Part shown: in pieces, positions 1 to 7,354 of the stretch | Position numbering within the stretch: position 1 is the first letter of the stretch | How the letters are laid out: every line of letters starts with the position of its first letter | DNA from: Lachnospiraceae bacterium | Lineage (GTDB): Bacteria > Bacillota > Clostridia > Lachnospirales > Lachnospiraceae | Assembly (NCBI GenBank): GCA_016301965.1 | Contig: JAEDOO010000010.1 | Location: 1-25,039, forward strand | DNA length: 25,039 bases | Direction: 5' to 3' | The notes under the pieces: model-generated | What the model was told of the DNA's origin: nothing | What the model saw: only the letters and a program-made list of their open reading frames with translations | Databases searched by the model: none | Translations under genes and position numbers: made by a program

Positions 1-1
1 C

Positions 2-55
2 GGCACCAAAAAGAAATCTTTTAAAGAAAAACTGAAAGAAACTTTTGAGGGTTAA
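2..55 (+). CDS. 3' end of an upstream gene (partial)
   Basis: An open frame enters from the left edge and stops at TAA 53-55. It encodes 17 residues with many lysines (GTKKKSFKEKLKETFEG). It is followed after about 50 bases by a strong intrinsic terminator, which fits the end of a real gene, but the fragment is too short to name a family. Confidence 0.4.
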   Translation, partial: GTKKKSFKEKLKETFEG

Positions 56-103
56 TCAGAGACCGGGAGATAGCTTCCGGTCACAGGATAAAGTGACTTT
101 CTT

Positions 104-152
104 ATGAAGAACTGCTGCAGCGTATAGTTGTGGCAGTTCTTCATTTTCCTTT
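104..152 (+). terminator. Intrinsic terminator of the upstream gene
   Basis: A perfect 12-bp stem (ATGAAGAACTGC at 104-115 and its complement at 133-144) closes a 17-nt loop and is followed by a T-rich tail (TTTTCCTTTATA). A second, weaker hairpin lies just upstream (61-82, GACCGG...CCGGTC). Confidence 0.75.
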
Positions 153-194
153 ATATATCTTCATAATAACTTAGGAGAATATGTGGCAGGTTTG

Positions 195-203
195 TGATAT
201 GAT
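195..203 (+). promoter_or_regulatory. Possible extended -10 promoter of the first deacetylase
   Basis: TGATATGAT matches an extended -10 (TGN-TATGAT). No convincing -35 lies 16-18 bases upstream, so the call is weak. The predicted start of transcription would fall about 40 bases before the chosen ATG. Confidence 0.3.
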
Positions 204-250
204 TGTTGCAACGAAAGGACAGAAATATCTGTCAGAGGGGAGCGTTTATC

Positions 251-1156
251 ATGACAAAAAGAAAAAGCAGATGGATGGTAGTGTTGGGATTAATGCTGGG
301 ACTTATGCTGTTTACCTGTCCGGCACATGCGGGCGAGACGGAATCGTTATCCAAGAACATGCAGGTGGCAGTTAAGGTACAGAATGCCAAAGTGTATCAG
401 AAAAAATCATCAAAAGCCAAAGTGGTAAAATCCGTTAAGTTCGGAAAACATATGGCGGCGAAAGAAGCCTGTGGAGACTGGTATAAGGTGTCTGACGGTT
501 ATGTCCGTAAAAAAGACGTAGTACTGTATGATAAGACAAAAAAACATATCGCACTGACCTTTGATGACGGACCGAGCAAGACCAATACAAAGATCGTGCT
601 GGATGCACTGGAAAAACATAAGGCGAAAGCAACTTTTATGGTGGTGGGGCAGAATGTCAACAAAGGTACGGCAGATCTTCTGAAACGGGAAGTGGAGCTT
701 GGCTGTGAGATCGGCAATCATTCTTATTCCCATGCCAATTTCAAAAAGATTTCACAGAAAAAAATTAAGTCCGAATTGAAAAAGACAGATGATGCCGTGA
801 AGAAATACACTGGCAGTAAACCCACAGTTATCCGTACACCTTACGGCGCCAGTTCAAAAAGTACACTGAGCTGCTTTGACAGACCAAATATTTTCTGGTC
901 GGTAGATACACTGGACTGGAAGTACCGTGACACCGACAGACTGGTAAAATATGTCTCTAAAAATGCTAAGGATGGCGGAATCGTTCTGATGCATGATATC
1001 CATAAGTCGACTGCAAAGGCAGTTGACGGCATACTGAAAAGTCTGGAGAAACAGGGATTTGAGACAGTCACTGTAACAGAGCTTTCTGCAATTAATAATG
1101 TGCCGATGAAGGCCGGAAAGACCTATTCATCTTTAGCTCAAAAAACAAAAAAATAA
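251..1156 (+). CDS. Secreted SH3-like / NodB polysaccharide deacetylase (basic paralogue)
   Basis: This is a 301-aa exported carbohydrate esterase of family 4, probably deacetylating N-acetyl groups in peptidoglycan or another cell-surface glycan. The start is set at ATG 251 because GAGGGGAG lies at a good distance upstream and a signal peptide begins directly there; an in-frame TTG at 203 would add 16 residues ahead of it. The signal peptide covers residues 1-27, with AHA before GETES. An SH3b-like wall-binding segment spans about 38-95. The NodB domain follows with TFDDGP 103-108 (catalytic Asp and metal Asp), HSYSH 157-161 (metal His pair), RTPYG 195-199, DTLDW 219-223 and LMHD 246-249. 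All catalytic motifs are present. The protein is very lysine-rich (net charge about +29 by hand count), unlike the adjacent paralogue. The substrate is unknown. Confidence 0.9.
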   Translation: MTKRKSRWMVVLGLMLGLMLFTCPAHAGETESLSKNMQVAVKVQNAKVYQKKSSKAKVVKSVKFGKHMAAKEACGDWYKVSDGYVRKKDVVLYDKTKKHIALTFDDGPSKTNTKIVLDALEKHKAKATFMVVGQNVNKGTADLLKREVELGCEIGNHSYSHANFKKISQKKIKSELKKTDDAVKKYTGSKPTVIRTPYGASSKSTLSCFDRPNIFWSVDTLDWKYRDTDRLVKYVSKNAKDGGIVLMHDIHKSTAKAVDGILKSLEKQGFETVTVTELSAINNVPMKAGKTYSSLAQKTKK

Positions 1157-1289
1157 ACAGTTAAGTGATGACTCATGCTTTTATATATCCGTTCACAGAA
1201 TATCTTCTGCACAAATGACATAAACTGTGCTATGACGTATCTGCTAAGGCACTGAACATATTTTAAGAACCTATAATAGGAGAACGGGT

Positions 1290-2213
1290 ATGGAAAAAAA
1301 AGCAAAAATAATCAGAAATGTCATATCTCTGGCAGTTGTCTGGGGACTATGTATGTGTTGTCCGATATGGGCGGCCGGCAATAAAAAACTGTCGGATAAT
1401 CTGCGGATCGCTGTTACCGCAGAGACAGCGAATGTCTACAGTCATGCTATAGAAAGCTCTGAGGTAGTAAAACATGTTGTGTTCGGACAGCAGCTGCAGG
1501 TGAAACAGTGCAGTAAAAACTGGTACAGTGTAGAGGGAGGCTATATTCATAAGACGGATGCAGTGTTGTATGATGTGAATAAAAAGCACATCGCGCTGAC
1601 ATTTGATGATGGACCAAACGAGATCAATACGAAAACGGTTCTGGACGCTCTGGAGCAGTATGACGCAAAAGCAACGTTCATGGTGATTGGGCAGAACATT
1701 AACAGTGTAACAGGAGAGCTGATTAAGCGGGAAATGGAGTTGGAATGTGAGATTGGCAACCATTCCTATTCTCACGCAAATTTTAAAAATATAGCGCCGG
1801 AGAAAGCACAGGAGGAACTGCAAAAGACGGATGAGGCGGTGGAAGATTATACGGGAGAAAAGCCGACACTGATCCGCACCCCGTATGGCCTTTGTGAAAA
1901 CAATGTATTGTGCTGCATGGATCGGCCAAATGTTTTCTGGTCTGTGGACACAGAGGACTGGAAATATAAGGACAGTGATCGTCTGATTCAATATGTGACC
2001 GAGAATGCGTCGGATGGCGCGATCGTTCTGATGCATGATATTTATAAGACCACAGCGCAGGCTGTGGAACCCATTCTGGAGGAACTGGTCAAACAGAATT
2101 ATGAGATGATGACGGTGACAGAATTATCAGCGATCAAGGGAGTCGAGCTGAAGGCCGGAGAAACATACAGATTATTTGAGAAAAAAGAAGAATCTGTATC
2201 TGTTATAAAATAA
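1290..2213 (+). CDS. Secreted SH3-like / NodB polysaccharide deacetylase (acidic paralogue)
   Basis: This 307-aa tandem duplicate of the preceding gene has the same architecture: a signal peptide (hydrophobic 11-28, ending near CPIWA), an SH3b-like region at about 39-96 and a NodB deacetylase domain. The five motifs are intact: TFDDGP 104-109, HSYSH 158-162, RTPYG 196-200, EDW 222-224 and LMHD 247-250. The start at ATG 1290 is supported by AGGAGAA nine bases upstream. Compared with copy 1 it is acidic (about -13 net charge by hand count), with the surface helix after the HSYSH motif changed from lysine-rich to glutamate-rich. It also carries extra cysteines near residues 202-209. The 133-base gap suggests it may be transcribed separately or by read-through. 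It probably acts on a cell-wall glycan, possibly in a different location or on a different partner from copy 1. Confidence 0.9.
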   Translation: MEKKAKIIRNVISLAVVWGLCMCCPIWAAGNKKLSDNLRIAVTAETANVYSHAIESSEVVKHVVFGQQLQVKQCSKNWYSVEGGYIHKTDAVLYDVNKKHIALTFDDGPNEINTKTVLDALEQYDAKATFMVIGQNINSVTGELIKREMELECEIGNHSYSHANFKNIAPEKAQEELQKTDEAVEDYTGEKPTLIRTPYGLCENNVLCCMDRPNVFWSVDTEDWKYKDSDRLIQYVTENASDGAIVLMHDIYKTTAQAVEPILEELVKQNYEMMTVTELSAIKGVELKAGETYRLFEKKEESVSVIK

Positions 2214-2297
2214 CAAGTATCTGTTCAGTACCTTCACAGATACGATTCGCAAACTCATGAAAATGGGCTGTGCCGAAGGGGTTTGCTTGGCACTCTG

Positions 2298-2334
2298 AAC
2301 GCCGCGAAAGTGCAGCTTGCACTTTCGCGGCGTT
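2298..2334. terminator. Perfect 17-bp hairpin between deacetylase 2 and prmA
   Basis: AACGCCGCGAAAGTGCA (2298-2314) is followed by the 3-nt loop GCT and its exact complement (2318-2334). The stem is GC-rich and should fold strongly, but the T-run after it is poor (TTCGTGT). It may end deacetylase transcription inefficiently. The 3' arm also supplies the -35 of a candidate promoter. Confidence 0.55.
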
Positions 2335-2345
2335 TCGTGTATGAT
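2317..2345 (+). promoter_or_regulatory. prmA: Candidate SigA promoter for prmA operon
   Basis: TTGCAC (2317-2322), a 17-bp spacer and TATGAT (2340-2345) form a good vegetative promoter. The -35 lies inside the 3' arm of the preceding perfect hairpin. Transcription would begin about 40 bases before the prmA start. Confidence 0.5.
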
Positions 2346-2393
2346 TAGTCTGATTTTTTATGCGAATTTACCTGACAGTGAGGAGGGAAACCG

Positions 2394-3350
2394 ATGAAAT
2401 GGAATAAAATCACAGTGAAAACAAAAACAGATGCCGAGGACATCATTATTGCCACTCTGGCTGAAGTAGGTCTGCAGGGCGCAGAGATTCAGGATAAAAA
2501 GCCGCTGTCTGAAGCGGATAAGGAAGCTATGTTTGTGGGAATGATGCCGGATATGCCGGAAGATGACGGTATTGCCTATCTGAACTTTTACGTGGAAGAA
2601 GACCAGGATATGGACTCGATCCTTGAAGCTGCCCGCCGGGAATTGGATGAGCTGAAAGAGTTTATGGATATCGGTGAGGGAACCATCAGTACCGGTGAGA
2701 CCGAGGATAAAGACTGGATCAACAACTGGAAGCAGTTTTTCAAGCAGTTTTATGTGGATGATATTCTGATTATTCCGTCCTGGGAAGAAGTAAAGCCGGA
2801 GGACAAGGATCGTATGATCATCCATATCGATCCGGGCACGGCTTTTGGTACCGGTATGCACGAGACCACACAGCTGATCATCCGTGAACTGAAAAAATAT
2901 GTAAAGCCCGGTATGGAGATTCTGGATGTAGGTACGGGAAGCGGTATCCTGTCCATTGTGGCTTTAAAGCTTGGGGCAAAGCATGCCATCGGTACCGATC
3001 TGGATATCTGCACCATCAATGCCGTAGCGGAGAATAAAGAAGCCAATGGTATTCCTGAGGAAGATATGGAACTGATCATCGGCAACCTGATCGATGACAA
3101 AGAGGTACAGGATACCGTCGGCTATGAGAAATACGACATCGTTCTGGCAAATATTCTGGCGGATGTGCTGGAGGCACTGACACCGGAGGTGATCCATCAG
3201 ATGAAACCGGGCGCCCTGTATATTACTTCCGGCATTATCGATGACAAAGAAGAATGCGTGAAAGAAGCCATCCTGAAAGCCGGTCTTCAGATCGTGGAGA
3301 TCAATTATCAGAACGAGTGGGTAGCTATCACAGCACGCAAACCAGAATAA
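2394..3350 (+). CDS. prmA: Ribosomal protein L11 methyltransferase PrmA
   Basis: This cytoplasmic SAM-dependent enzyme methylates ribosomal protein L11. The 318-aa length is slightly above the usual 290-315, owing to an acidic insert around residues 50-75 in the N-terminal L11-recognition domain. The linker/catalytic part shows DKDWINNWKQFFK (106-118), DPGTAFGTGMHETT (146-159), the SAM-binding loop DVGTGSG (178-184), the acidic end of strand 2 at TDLD (201-204) and NILA (253-256), which replaces the NPP(Y/F) signature in this family. AGGAGGG at 2381-2387 lies six bases before the ATG. rsmE follows almost directly, an arrangement very common in Firmicutes, so the two are probably one transcript. 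Confidence 0.96.
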   Translation: MKWNKITVKTKTDAEDIIIATLAEVGLQGAEIQDKKPLSEADKEAMFVGMMPDMPEDDGIAYLNFYVEEDQDMDSILEAARRELDELKEFMDIGEGTISTGETEDKDWINNWKQFFKQFYVDDILIIPSWEEVKPEDKDRMIIHIDPGTAFGTGMHETTQLIIRELKKYVKPGMEILDVGTGSGILSIVALKLGAKHAIGTDLDICTINAVAENKEANGIPEEDMELIIGNLIDDKEVQDTVGYEKYDIVLANILADVLEALTPEVIHQMKPGALYITSGIIDDKEECVKEAILKAGLQIVEINYQNEWVAITARKPE

Positions 3351-3386
3351 ATAGTGTGCCATAAGAGGCAGCAGCACGGAGGCAGT

Positions 3387-4124
3387 ATGTATCGCTTTTT
3401 TGTGGAAAAGGAACAGATCGGAGAAAAAATGATCCGGATCATTGGCAGTGATGTAAATCATATCCGGAACGTGCTTCGCATGAAGCCGGGAGAGGAAATC
3501 CTGATCAGTGACGGAGAGAAAAAGGAATATCACTGTGAGATCACAGCTCTGGATCCGGAGTATGTGGAAGCATTGATCATGTTTGTGAAGGAAGAGGGAT
3601 TGGAGCTTCCTTCCAAAGTGTATCTGTTTCAGGGTCTGCCCAAAAATGACAAAATGGAGCTGATTATTCAGAAAGCCGTAGAACTTGGGGTCTACGCAGT
3701 GGTGCCTGTGGCCACCAAACGTGCCGTGGTAAAGCTGGATGATAAAAAAGAAGCCAAAAAGCTGACCCGTTGGCAGAGTATTTCCGAAAGCGCGGCTAAG
3801 CAGGCAAAGCGTCTGATTATTCCGGAGGTCATGCCCGTGATGAGCTTTAAAGAAGCAGTGGCCTTTTCACAGACAATGGACGTGCGGCTGATGCCCTATG
3901 AGCTGGCAGAAAACATGGCTTACACGAGACAGGTACTGTCACAGATCAAACCGGGACAGAATATTGGTATTTTCATTGGGCCGGAGGGCGGTTTCGCTGA
4001 GGAAGAGGTGGAGCTTGCGCTGAACAGCCGAATGGAGACCATCACTCTGGGAAAACGTATTTTGCGTACAGAGACGGCGGGAATGACGGTACTGTCTATA
4101 TTGATGTATCTACTGGAGCCGTAA
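3387..4124 (+). CDS. rsmE: 16S rRNA (uracil1498-N3)-methyltransferase RsmE
   Basis: This SPOUT-class methyltransferase makes m3U1498 in 16S rRNA. The start is ATG 3387 (MYRFF...), preceded by GGAGG four bases away. It gives 245 aa, the normal size for RsmE; a GTG at 3354 would add 11 residues of no family resemblance. The N-terminal PUA-like part includes HIRNVLRMKPGE (25-36). The C-terminal trefoil knot carries IGPEGGF (197-203) and LGKRILRTETA (221-231), the SAM-binding signatures. It is the second gene of the prmA operon, with a 36-base gap after prmA. A 43-base AT-rich gap separates it from the cysteine desulfurase. Confidence 0.96.
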   Translation: MYRFFVEKEQIGEKMIRIIGSDVNHIRNVLRMKPGEEILISDGEKKEYHCEITALDPEYVEALIMFVKEEGLELPSKVYLFQGLPKNDKMELIIQKAVELGVYAVVPVATKRAVVKLDDKKEAKKLTRWQSISESAAKQAKRLIIPEVMPVMSFKEAVAFSQTMDVRLMPYELAENMAYTRQVLSQIKPGQNIGIFIGPEGGFAEEEVELALNSRMETITLGKRILRTETAGMTVLSILMYLLEP

Positions 4125-4167
4125 ATAAAAACAAATTAAAATATATTGCAGCAGAAAAGAGAAGTAT

Positions 4168-5322
4168 ATGGAAGCATATCTTGATAACTCGGCCACGACC
4201 CGGGTGTTTCCCGAGGTAGTGGAGTTGATGGTAAAGACCATGTCAGAGGACTATGGCAATCCGTCCTCTATGCATACAAAGGGCGTGGAAGCGGAACAGT
4301 ATATAAAAGAAGCAACAAAGACTTTTGCGCAGATTTTGAAAGTGCAGGAAAAAGAGATTTATTATACCTCCGGCGGTACAGAGTCTGATAACTGGGCACT
4401 GATTGGAACTGCACTGGCTAACCGCCGTACGGGAAATCATATTGTGGTTACGGCTATGGAGCATCCGGCTGTAGGCGCGGTGGCGGATTTCCTGGAAAAA
4501 CAGGGGTTTGCGGTGACGAGACTTTCGGTGGATGAAAAAGGCCGGATCGACCCGGAGAAGATGAAAGAGGCTGTCCGGGAGGATACGATCGTGGTATCCA
4601 TGATGTACGTCAACAATGAGATCGGCGCTGTGCAGGACATTGCCGCTCTTTCCCGGATCATAAAGGAAAAGAATCCGCATACTTACGTTCATGTAGACGC
4701 AATTCAGGCTTTTGGAAAATATCACATTTATCCGAAACGGATGGGTATCGATATGCTGTCCGTCAGCAGCCACAAGCTGCATGGACCAAAGGGTGTTGGC
4801 CTTTTATATATTGATGAAAAAGTTAAGATCGTGCCCATCATCTATGGCGGCGGCCAGCAGAAAGGTATGCGCTCCGGCACGGATAATGTACCGGGAATCG
4901 CCGGTTTTGCCCTGGCGGCAAACCTGACGTATACAGATCTTGACAGCAAAGTGGAACGGATGTATCAGCTCAAGCAGAAATTGGTGGATGGTCTTCTTGC
5001 GCTGGGAGATGTGCATATTCATGGTATGGCTGTGCGAGAAGGTGCGCCGCATATCGTCAGCGCAGCTTTTGTGGGTGTCAGAAGTGAGGTGCTTTTGCAC
5101 ACTCTGGAGGATCGCGGCATCTATGTTTCTGCCGGTTCTGCCTGCTCCACACATAAGAGAAATGCCAGTCCTACCATGCAGGCTATTCAGGCACCGCGGC
5201 AGCTTACAGAGTCCACAGTGCGCTTCAGTCTGGCAGAGACCACCACAGAAGAAGAGATTGACTACTGTCTGACGGTGCTGGGAGAAGTACTTCCCATGCT
5301 TCGCCGATATACCAGAAGATGA
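4168..5322 (+). CDS. Cysteine desulfurase (NifS/IscS-like, ThiI partner)
   Basis: This 384-aa PLP enzyme converts L-cysteine to L-alanine and leaves a persulfide on its active cysteine. Visible features are YLDNSATT (4-11), SGGTESDN (68-75), the PLP-stacking His in MEHP (97-100), Asp177 in HVDAIQ, the Schiff-base Lys203 in SSHKLHGPKG, RSGT (235-238) and the persulfide Cys326 in SAGSACSTHK. The next gene, thiI, overlaps or abuts its stop codon. By analogy with Bacillus NifZ-ThiI, it most likely feeds sulfur specifically to ThiI for 4-thiouridine rather than acting as the general Fe-S desulfurase. No iscU or suf gene is nearby. The ribosome binding site (AAGAGA) is weak. Confidence 0.93.
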   Translation: MEAYLDNSATTRVFPEVVELMVKTMSEDYGNPSSMHTKGVEAEQYIKEATKTFAQILKVQEKEIYYTSGGTESDNWALIGTALANRRTGNHIVVTAMEHPAVGAVADFLEKQGFAVTRLSVDEKGRIDPEKMKEAVREDTIVVSMMYVNNEIGAVQDIAALSRIIKEKNPHTYVHVDAIQAFGKYHIYPKRMGIDMLSVSSHKLHGPKGVGLLYIDEKVKIVPIIYGGGQQKGMRSGTDNVPGIAGFALAANLTYTDLDSKVERMYQLKQKLVDGLLALGDVHIHGMAVREGAPHIVSAAFVGVRSEVLLHTLEDRGIYVSAGSACSTHKRNASPTMQAIQAPRQLTESTVRFSLAETTTEEEIDYCLTVLGEVLPMLRRYTRR

Positions 5323-5336
5323 ACAGGAGGAAAACA

Positions 5337-6518
5337 ATGTTTCACATGTTTCTGATCAAATACGCCGAGATCGGTGTAAAAGGCAAAAACCGCTATCTGT
5401 TTGAGGATGCACTGATCGCGCAGATCAAAAGGACCCTAAGAAGAGTAGACGGCCGTTTCAGCGTAACAAAAGAAAGTGGTCGTATTTACGTTGAAGCTGT
5501 CAGCGAGTTTGATTACGACGAGACTGTGGCAGCATTAAAGACCGTATTTGGTATCGTAGGAATCTGCCCGGTCGTGCTTCTGCAGGATAATGGTTATGAG
5601 CAGCTGTCAAAAGACGTCGTAGATTACATGGGCAAAATGTATCCGGATAAAAACCGTACCTTTAAAGTACAGGTACGCCGTGCAAGAAAGAATTATCCTA
5701 TGGACTCCATGGAGCTTGCCAGGGAACTGGGAAGTGACATTCTCGATGCGTATCCGGAATTTTCTGTAGATGTACATCATCCGCAGATCTTACTGCAGGT
5801 GGAGATCCGCCAGAATATTTATGTATATTCAGAGATCATTCCCGGACCAGGCGGCATGCCCCTGGGTACCAACGGAAAAGCCATGCTTCTTTTGTCCGGC
5901 GGTATTGACAGCCCGGTAGCCGGCTACATGATCGCCAAACGAGGCGTGATCATCGATGCCGTATACTTCCATGCACCGCCCTACACCAGCGAGCGCGCCA
6001 AACAGAAGGTCGTAGATCTGGCCAAGCTCGTATCCCGCTACAGCGGCCCCATGCGTCTGCATATCGTAAACTTTACGGACATTCAGCTGTATATCTATGA
6101 TAAATGCCCCCATGACGAACTGACCATCATCATGAGACGCTATATGATGAAAATTGCGGAAGAGATCGCCCGCAAAGAAGGTGCCGTAGCCCTGATTACC
6201 GGTGAGAGCATCGGTCAGGTAGCCAGCCAGACCGTGCAGAGTCTTACCGTAACCAACGAAGTCTGCACCATGCCGGTATTCCGTCCGGTCATCGGCTTTG
6301 ACAAGCAGGAGATCGTGGATATTGCCCTGAAAATCGACACCTACGAGACTTCTATTCAACCCTATGAAGACTGCTGTACGATCTTTGTGGCCAAGCATCC
6401 TGTGACAAAGCCTAATCTGCAGGCTATACGTCGTTCAGAGGAAAATCTTGCAGAGAAAATCGATGAAATGCTGAAGGAAGCCGTAGATACAGCCGAAGTC
6501 GTAGAAATCGACGAGTAA
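5337..6518 (+). CDS. thiI: tRNA 4-thiouridine synthase ThiI
   Basis: ThiI adenylates U8 of tRNA and transfers sulfur to make s4U; in some organisms it also serves thiamine synthesis. The start is ATG 5337, six bases after a perfect AGGAGG (5325-5330). An upstream in-frame ATG at 5319 overlaps the desulfurase stop and has no ribosome binding site. The protein has 393 aa: an N-terminal ferredoxin-like/THUMP region (about 1-170), the PP-loop SGGIDSP (187-193), GESIGQVASQT (289-299) and a CC pair (346-347) in the AANH domain. It lacks the C-terminal rhodanese domain of the E. coli enzyme, as in Bacillus. It is the last gene before the large inverted repeat, which probably ends its transcript. Confidence 0.96.
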   Translation: MFHMFLIKYAEIGVKGKNRYLFEDALIAQIKRTLRRVDGRFSVTKESGRIYVEAVSEFDYDETVAALKTVFGIVGICPVVLLQDNGYEQLSKDVVDYMGKMYPDKNRTFKVQVRRARKNYPMDSMELARELGSDILDAYPEFSVDVHHPQILLQVEIRQNIYVYSEIIPGPGGMPLGTNGKAMLLLSGGIDSPVAGYMIAKRGVIIDAVYFHAPPYTSERAKQKVVDLAKLVSRYSGPMRLHIVNFTDIQLYIYDKCPHDELTIIMRRYMMKIAEEIARKEGAVALITGESIGQVASQTVQSLTVTNEVCTMPVFRPVIGFDKQEIVDIALKIDTYETSIQPYEDCCTIFVAKHPVTKPNLQAIRRSEENLAEKIDEMLKEAVDTAEVVEIDE

Positions 6519-6538
6519 ATACAGCCAAGATGAAAATC

Positions 6539-6704
6539 AATAAGAAAAAGGACTGGGAGTCGGCAGCCTCAGGGGGATATATATAAATCCGCGCGACTTT
6601 AGCGAGCACGACTCCGAGACTACAGGCTCGGAGCGAGCGCAGCAGGAGCCCGGTATTTATATATATCCCCCTGAGGCTGCCGACTCCCAGTCCTTTTTCT
6701 TATT
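6539..6704. repeat. 166-bp element with perfect 50-bp inverted arms
   Basis: Bases 6539-6588 are the exact reverse complement of 6655-6704, and one further pair (6538/6705) extends the stem. The 66-base centre contains its own hairpin (CTCCGAG at 6612-6618 with CTCGGAG at 6627-6633) and repeated GCGAGC words. Each end reads as a stem edge followed by a T-rich run (CCTTTTTCTTATT) on either strand, so it can act as a bidirectional terminator between the convergent thiI and HPr-like genes. The direct repeat TCAATAA occurs at 6537-6543 and 6707-6713. No open frame is present. It may be a MITE-like or dispersed palindromic repeat. Confidence 0.9.
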
Positions 6705-6757
6705 GCTCAATAAAGCCAAATCCCATAAAGCAGCCCGCGTTTTTCTTATTAGCATAC

Positions 6758-6788
6758 AAAAAAGGCCCCGCACCAGCGAAGCCTCTTT
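6758..6788 (-). terminator. Intrinsic terminator of the HPr-like gene
   Basis: Read on the - strand, AAAGAGGCTTCGC, a TGGT loop and GCGGGGCCTTTTTT form a stem with two G-U pairs that runs into a six-T tract. It starts about 20 bases beyond the HPr-like stop codon. Confidence 0.8.
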
Positions 6789-6807
6789 CAAGAACAATCT
6801 CAAATTA

Positions 6808-7044
6808 TTATCCGATAATATACGGTGTTAACTTTTCCATAACGGCATCCAGATTCTCACCTTCAGCGTGGATATTCAGCTCGATCGGTTTGGAAAGATC
6901 CAGACTGAAGATACCCATGATGGACTTTGCATCGATGACATATCTGCCGGATACAAGATCAAAATCAAAATTGAACTTGGAAATGTCGTTTACAAAGGAT
7001 TTAACCTTATCGATAGAATTGAGAGAAATCATTACGGTTTTCAT
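6808..7044 (-). CDS. HPr-like protein lacking the phospho-histidine (Crh-like)
   Basis: This is a 78-aa protein of the HPr fold. The C-terminal half matches HPr/Crh well: AKSIMGIFSLDL (39-50) corresponds to the region around regulatory Ser46, giving Ser41 here, and AEGENLDAVMEKL (60-72) matches the last helix. The phosphotransfer motif GLHARP is absent. Aligning FV of helix 1 and the KSIMG serine with the same offset of five puts Ser10 where His15 should be and Asp12 where Arg17 should be. It should therefore not pass phosphate from EI, but could still be a target of an HPr(Ser) kinase, as B. subtilis Crh is. The start has GGAGG about 10 bases upstream. It is flanked by its own promoter and terminator, so it is monocistronic. 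Confidence 0.8.
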   Translation of the reverse strand: MKTVMISLNSIDKVKSFVNDISKFNFDFDLVSGRYVIDAKSIMGIFSLDLSKPIELNIHAEGENLDAVMEKLTPYIIG

Positions 7045-7130
7045 TATCAGTTATCCTCCAGAAAAAATGTAGACTTTTTGTGGCCGTCGGCAGAAAAATC
7101 ATGTCGGTGGAGCACCAAAAGATTACTTTT

Positions 7131-7159
7131 ATCTTAAACGTATCAGTGGTAAAAGTCAA
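7131..7159 (-). promoter_or_regulatory. SigA promoter of the HPr-like gene
   Basis: On the - strand, TTGACT (7159-7154), a 17-bp spacer and TAAGAT (7136-7131) precede the gene. Transcription would start near 7124 and leave about 80 nt of 5' leader. The 310-base gap 7045-7354 holds this promoter and the divergent mtaB promoter; nothing else was recognised in it. Confidence 0.7.
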
Positions 7160-7246
7160 GGTGGAAAGCTTCATTTGCCCATGAATTATTTCGGCAATAT
7201 TTTGTGCTGTTTCCTGAAAGCAGATAAGAGAAAAAACAGTTTCCTA

Positions 7247-7276
7247 TTGATAAGGCTGCAGGGCAGGTGATATGAT
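7247..7276 (+). promoter_or_regulatory. mtaB: SigA promoter of mtaB
   Basis: TTGATA (7247-7252), an 18-bp spacer and TATGAT (7271-7276) with the extended -10 dinucleotide TG at 7268-7269 lie about 80 bases before the mtaB start. Confidence 0.65.
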
Positions 7277-7354
7277 AGCAAAGACCGTCGAGTATGGAAA
7301 ACAGTGCAGACGGACAACAGACAGAAAGAGCCGTTATCGAAGAAGGAGAAGAAT

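Noticed and set aside
181..375. 64-codon frame starting at ATG 181 after AGGAGA
   Set aside because: The ribosome binding site is only two bases from the ATG and most of the frame overlaps the signal peptide and SH3 region of the first deacetylase in another frame.
6537..6713. TCAATAA direct repeats as target-site duplication of the inverted repeat
   Set aside because: The left copy overlaps the inverted arm and the right copy is offset by two bases from it, so the borders do not fit a simple insertion; kept only as a note.
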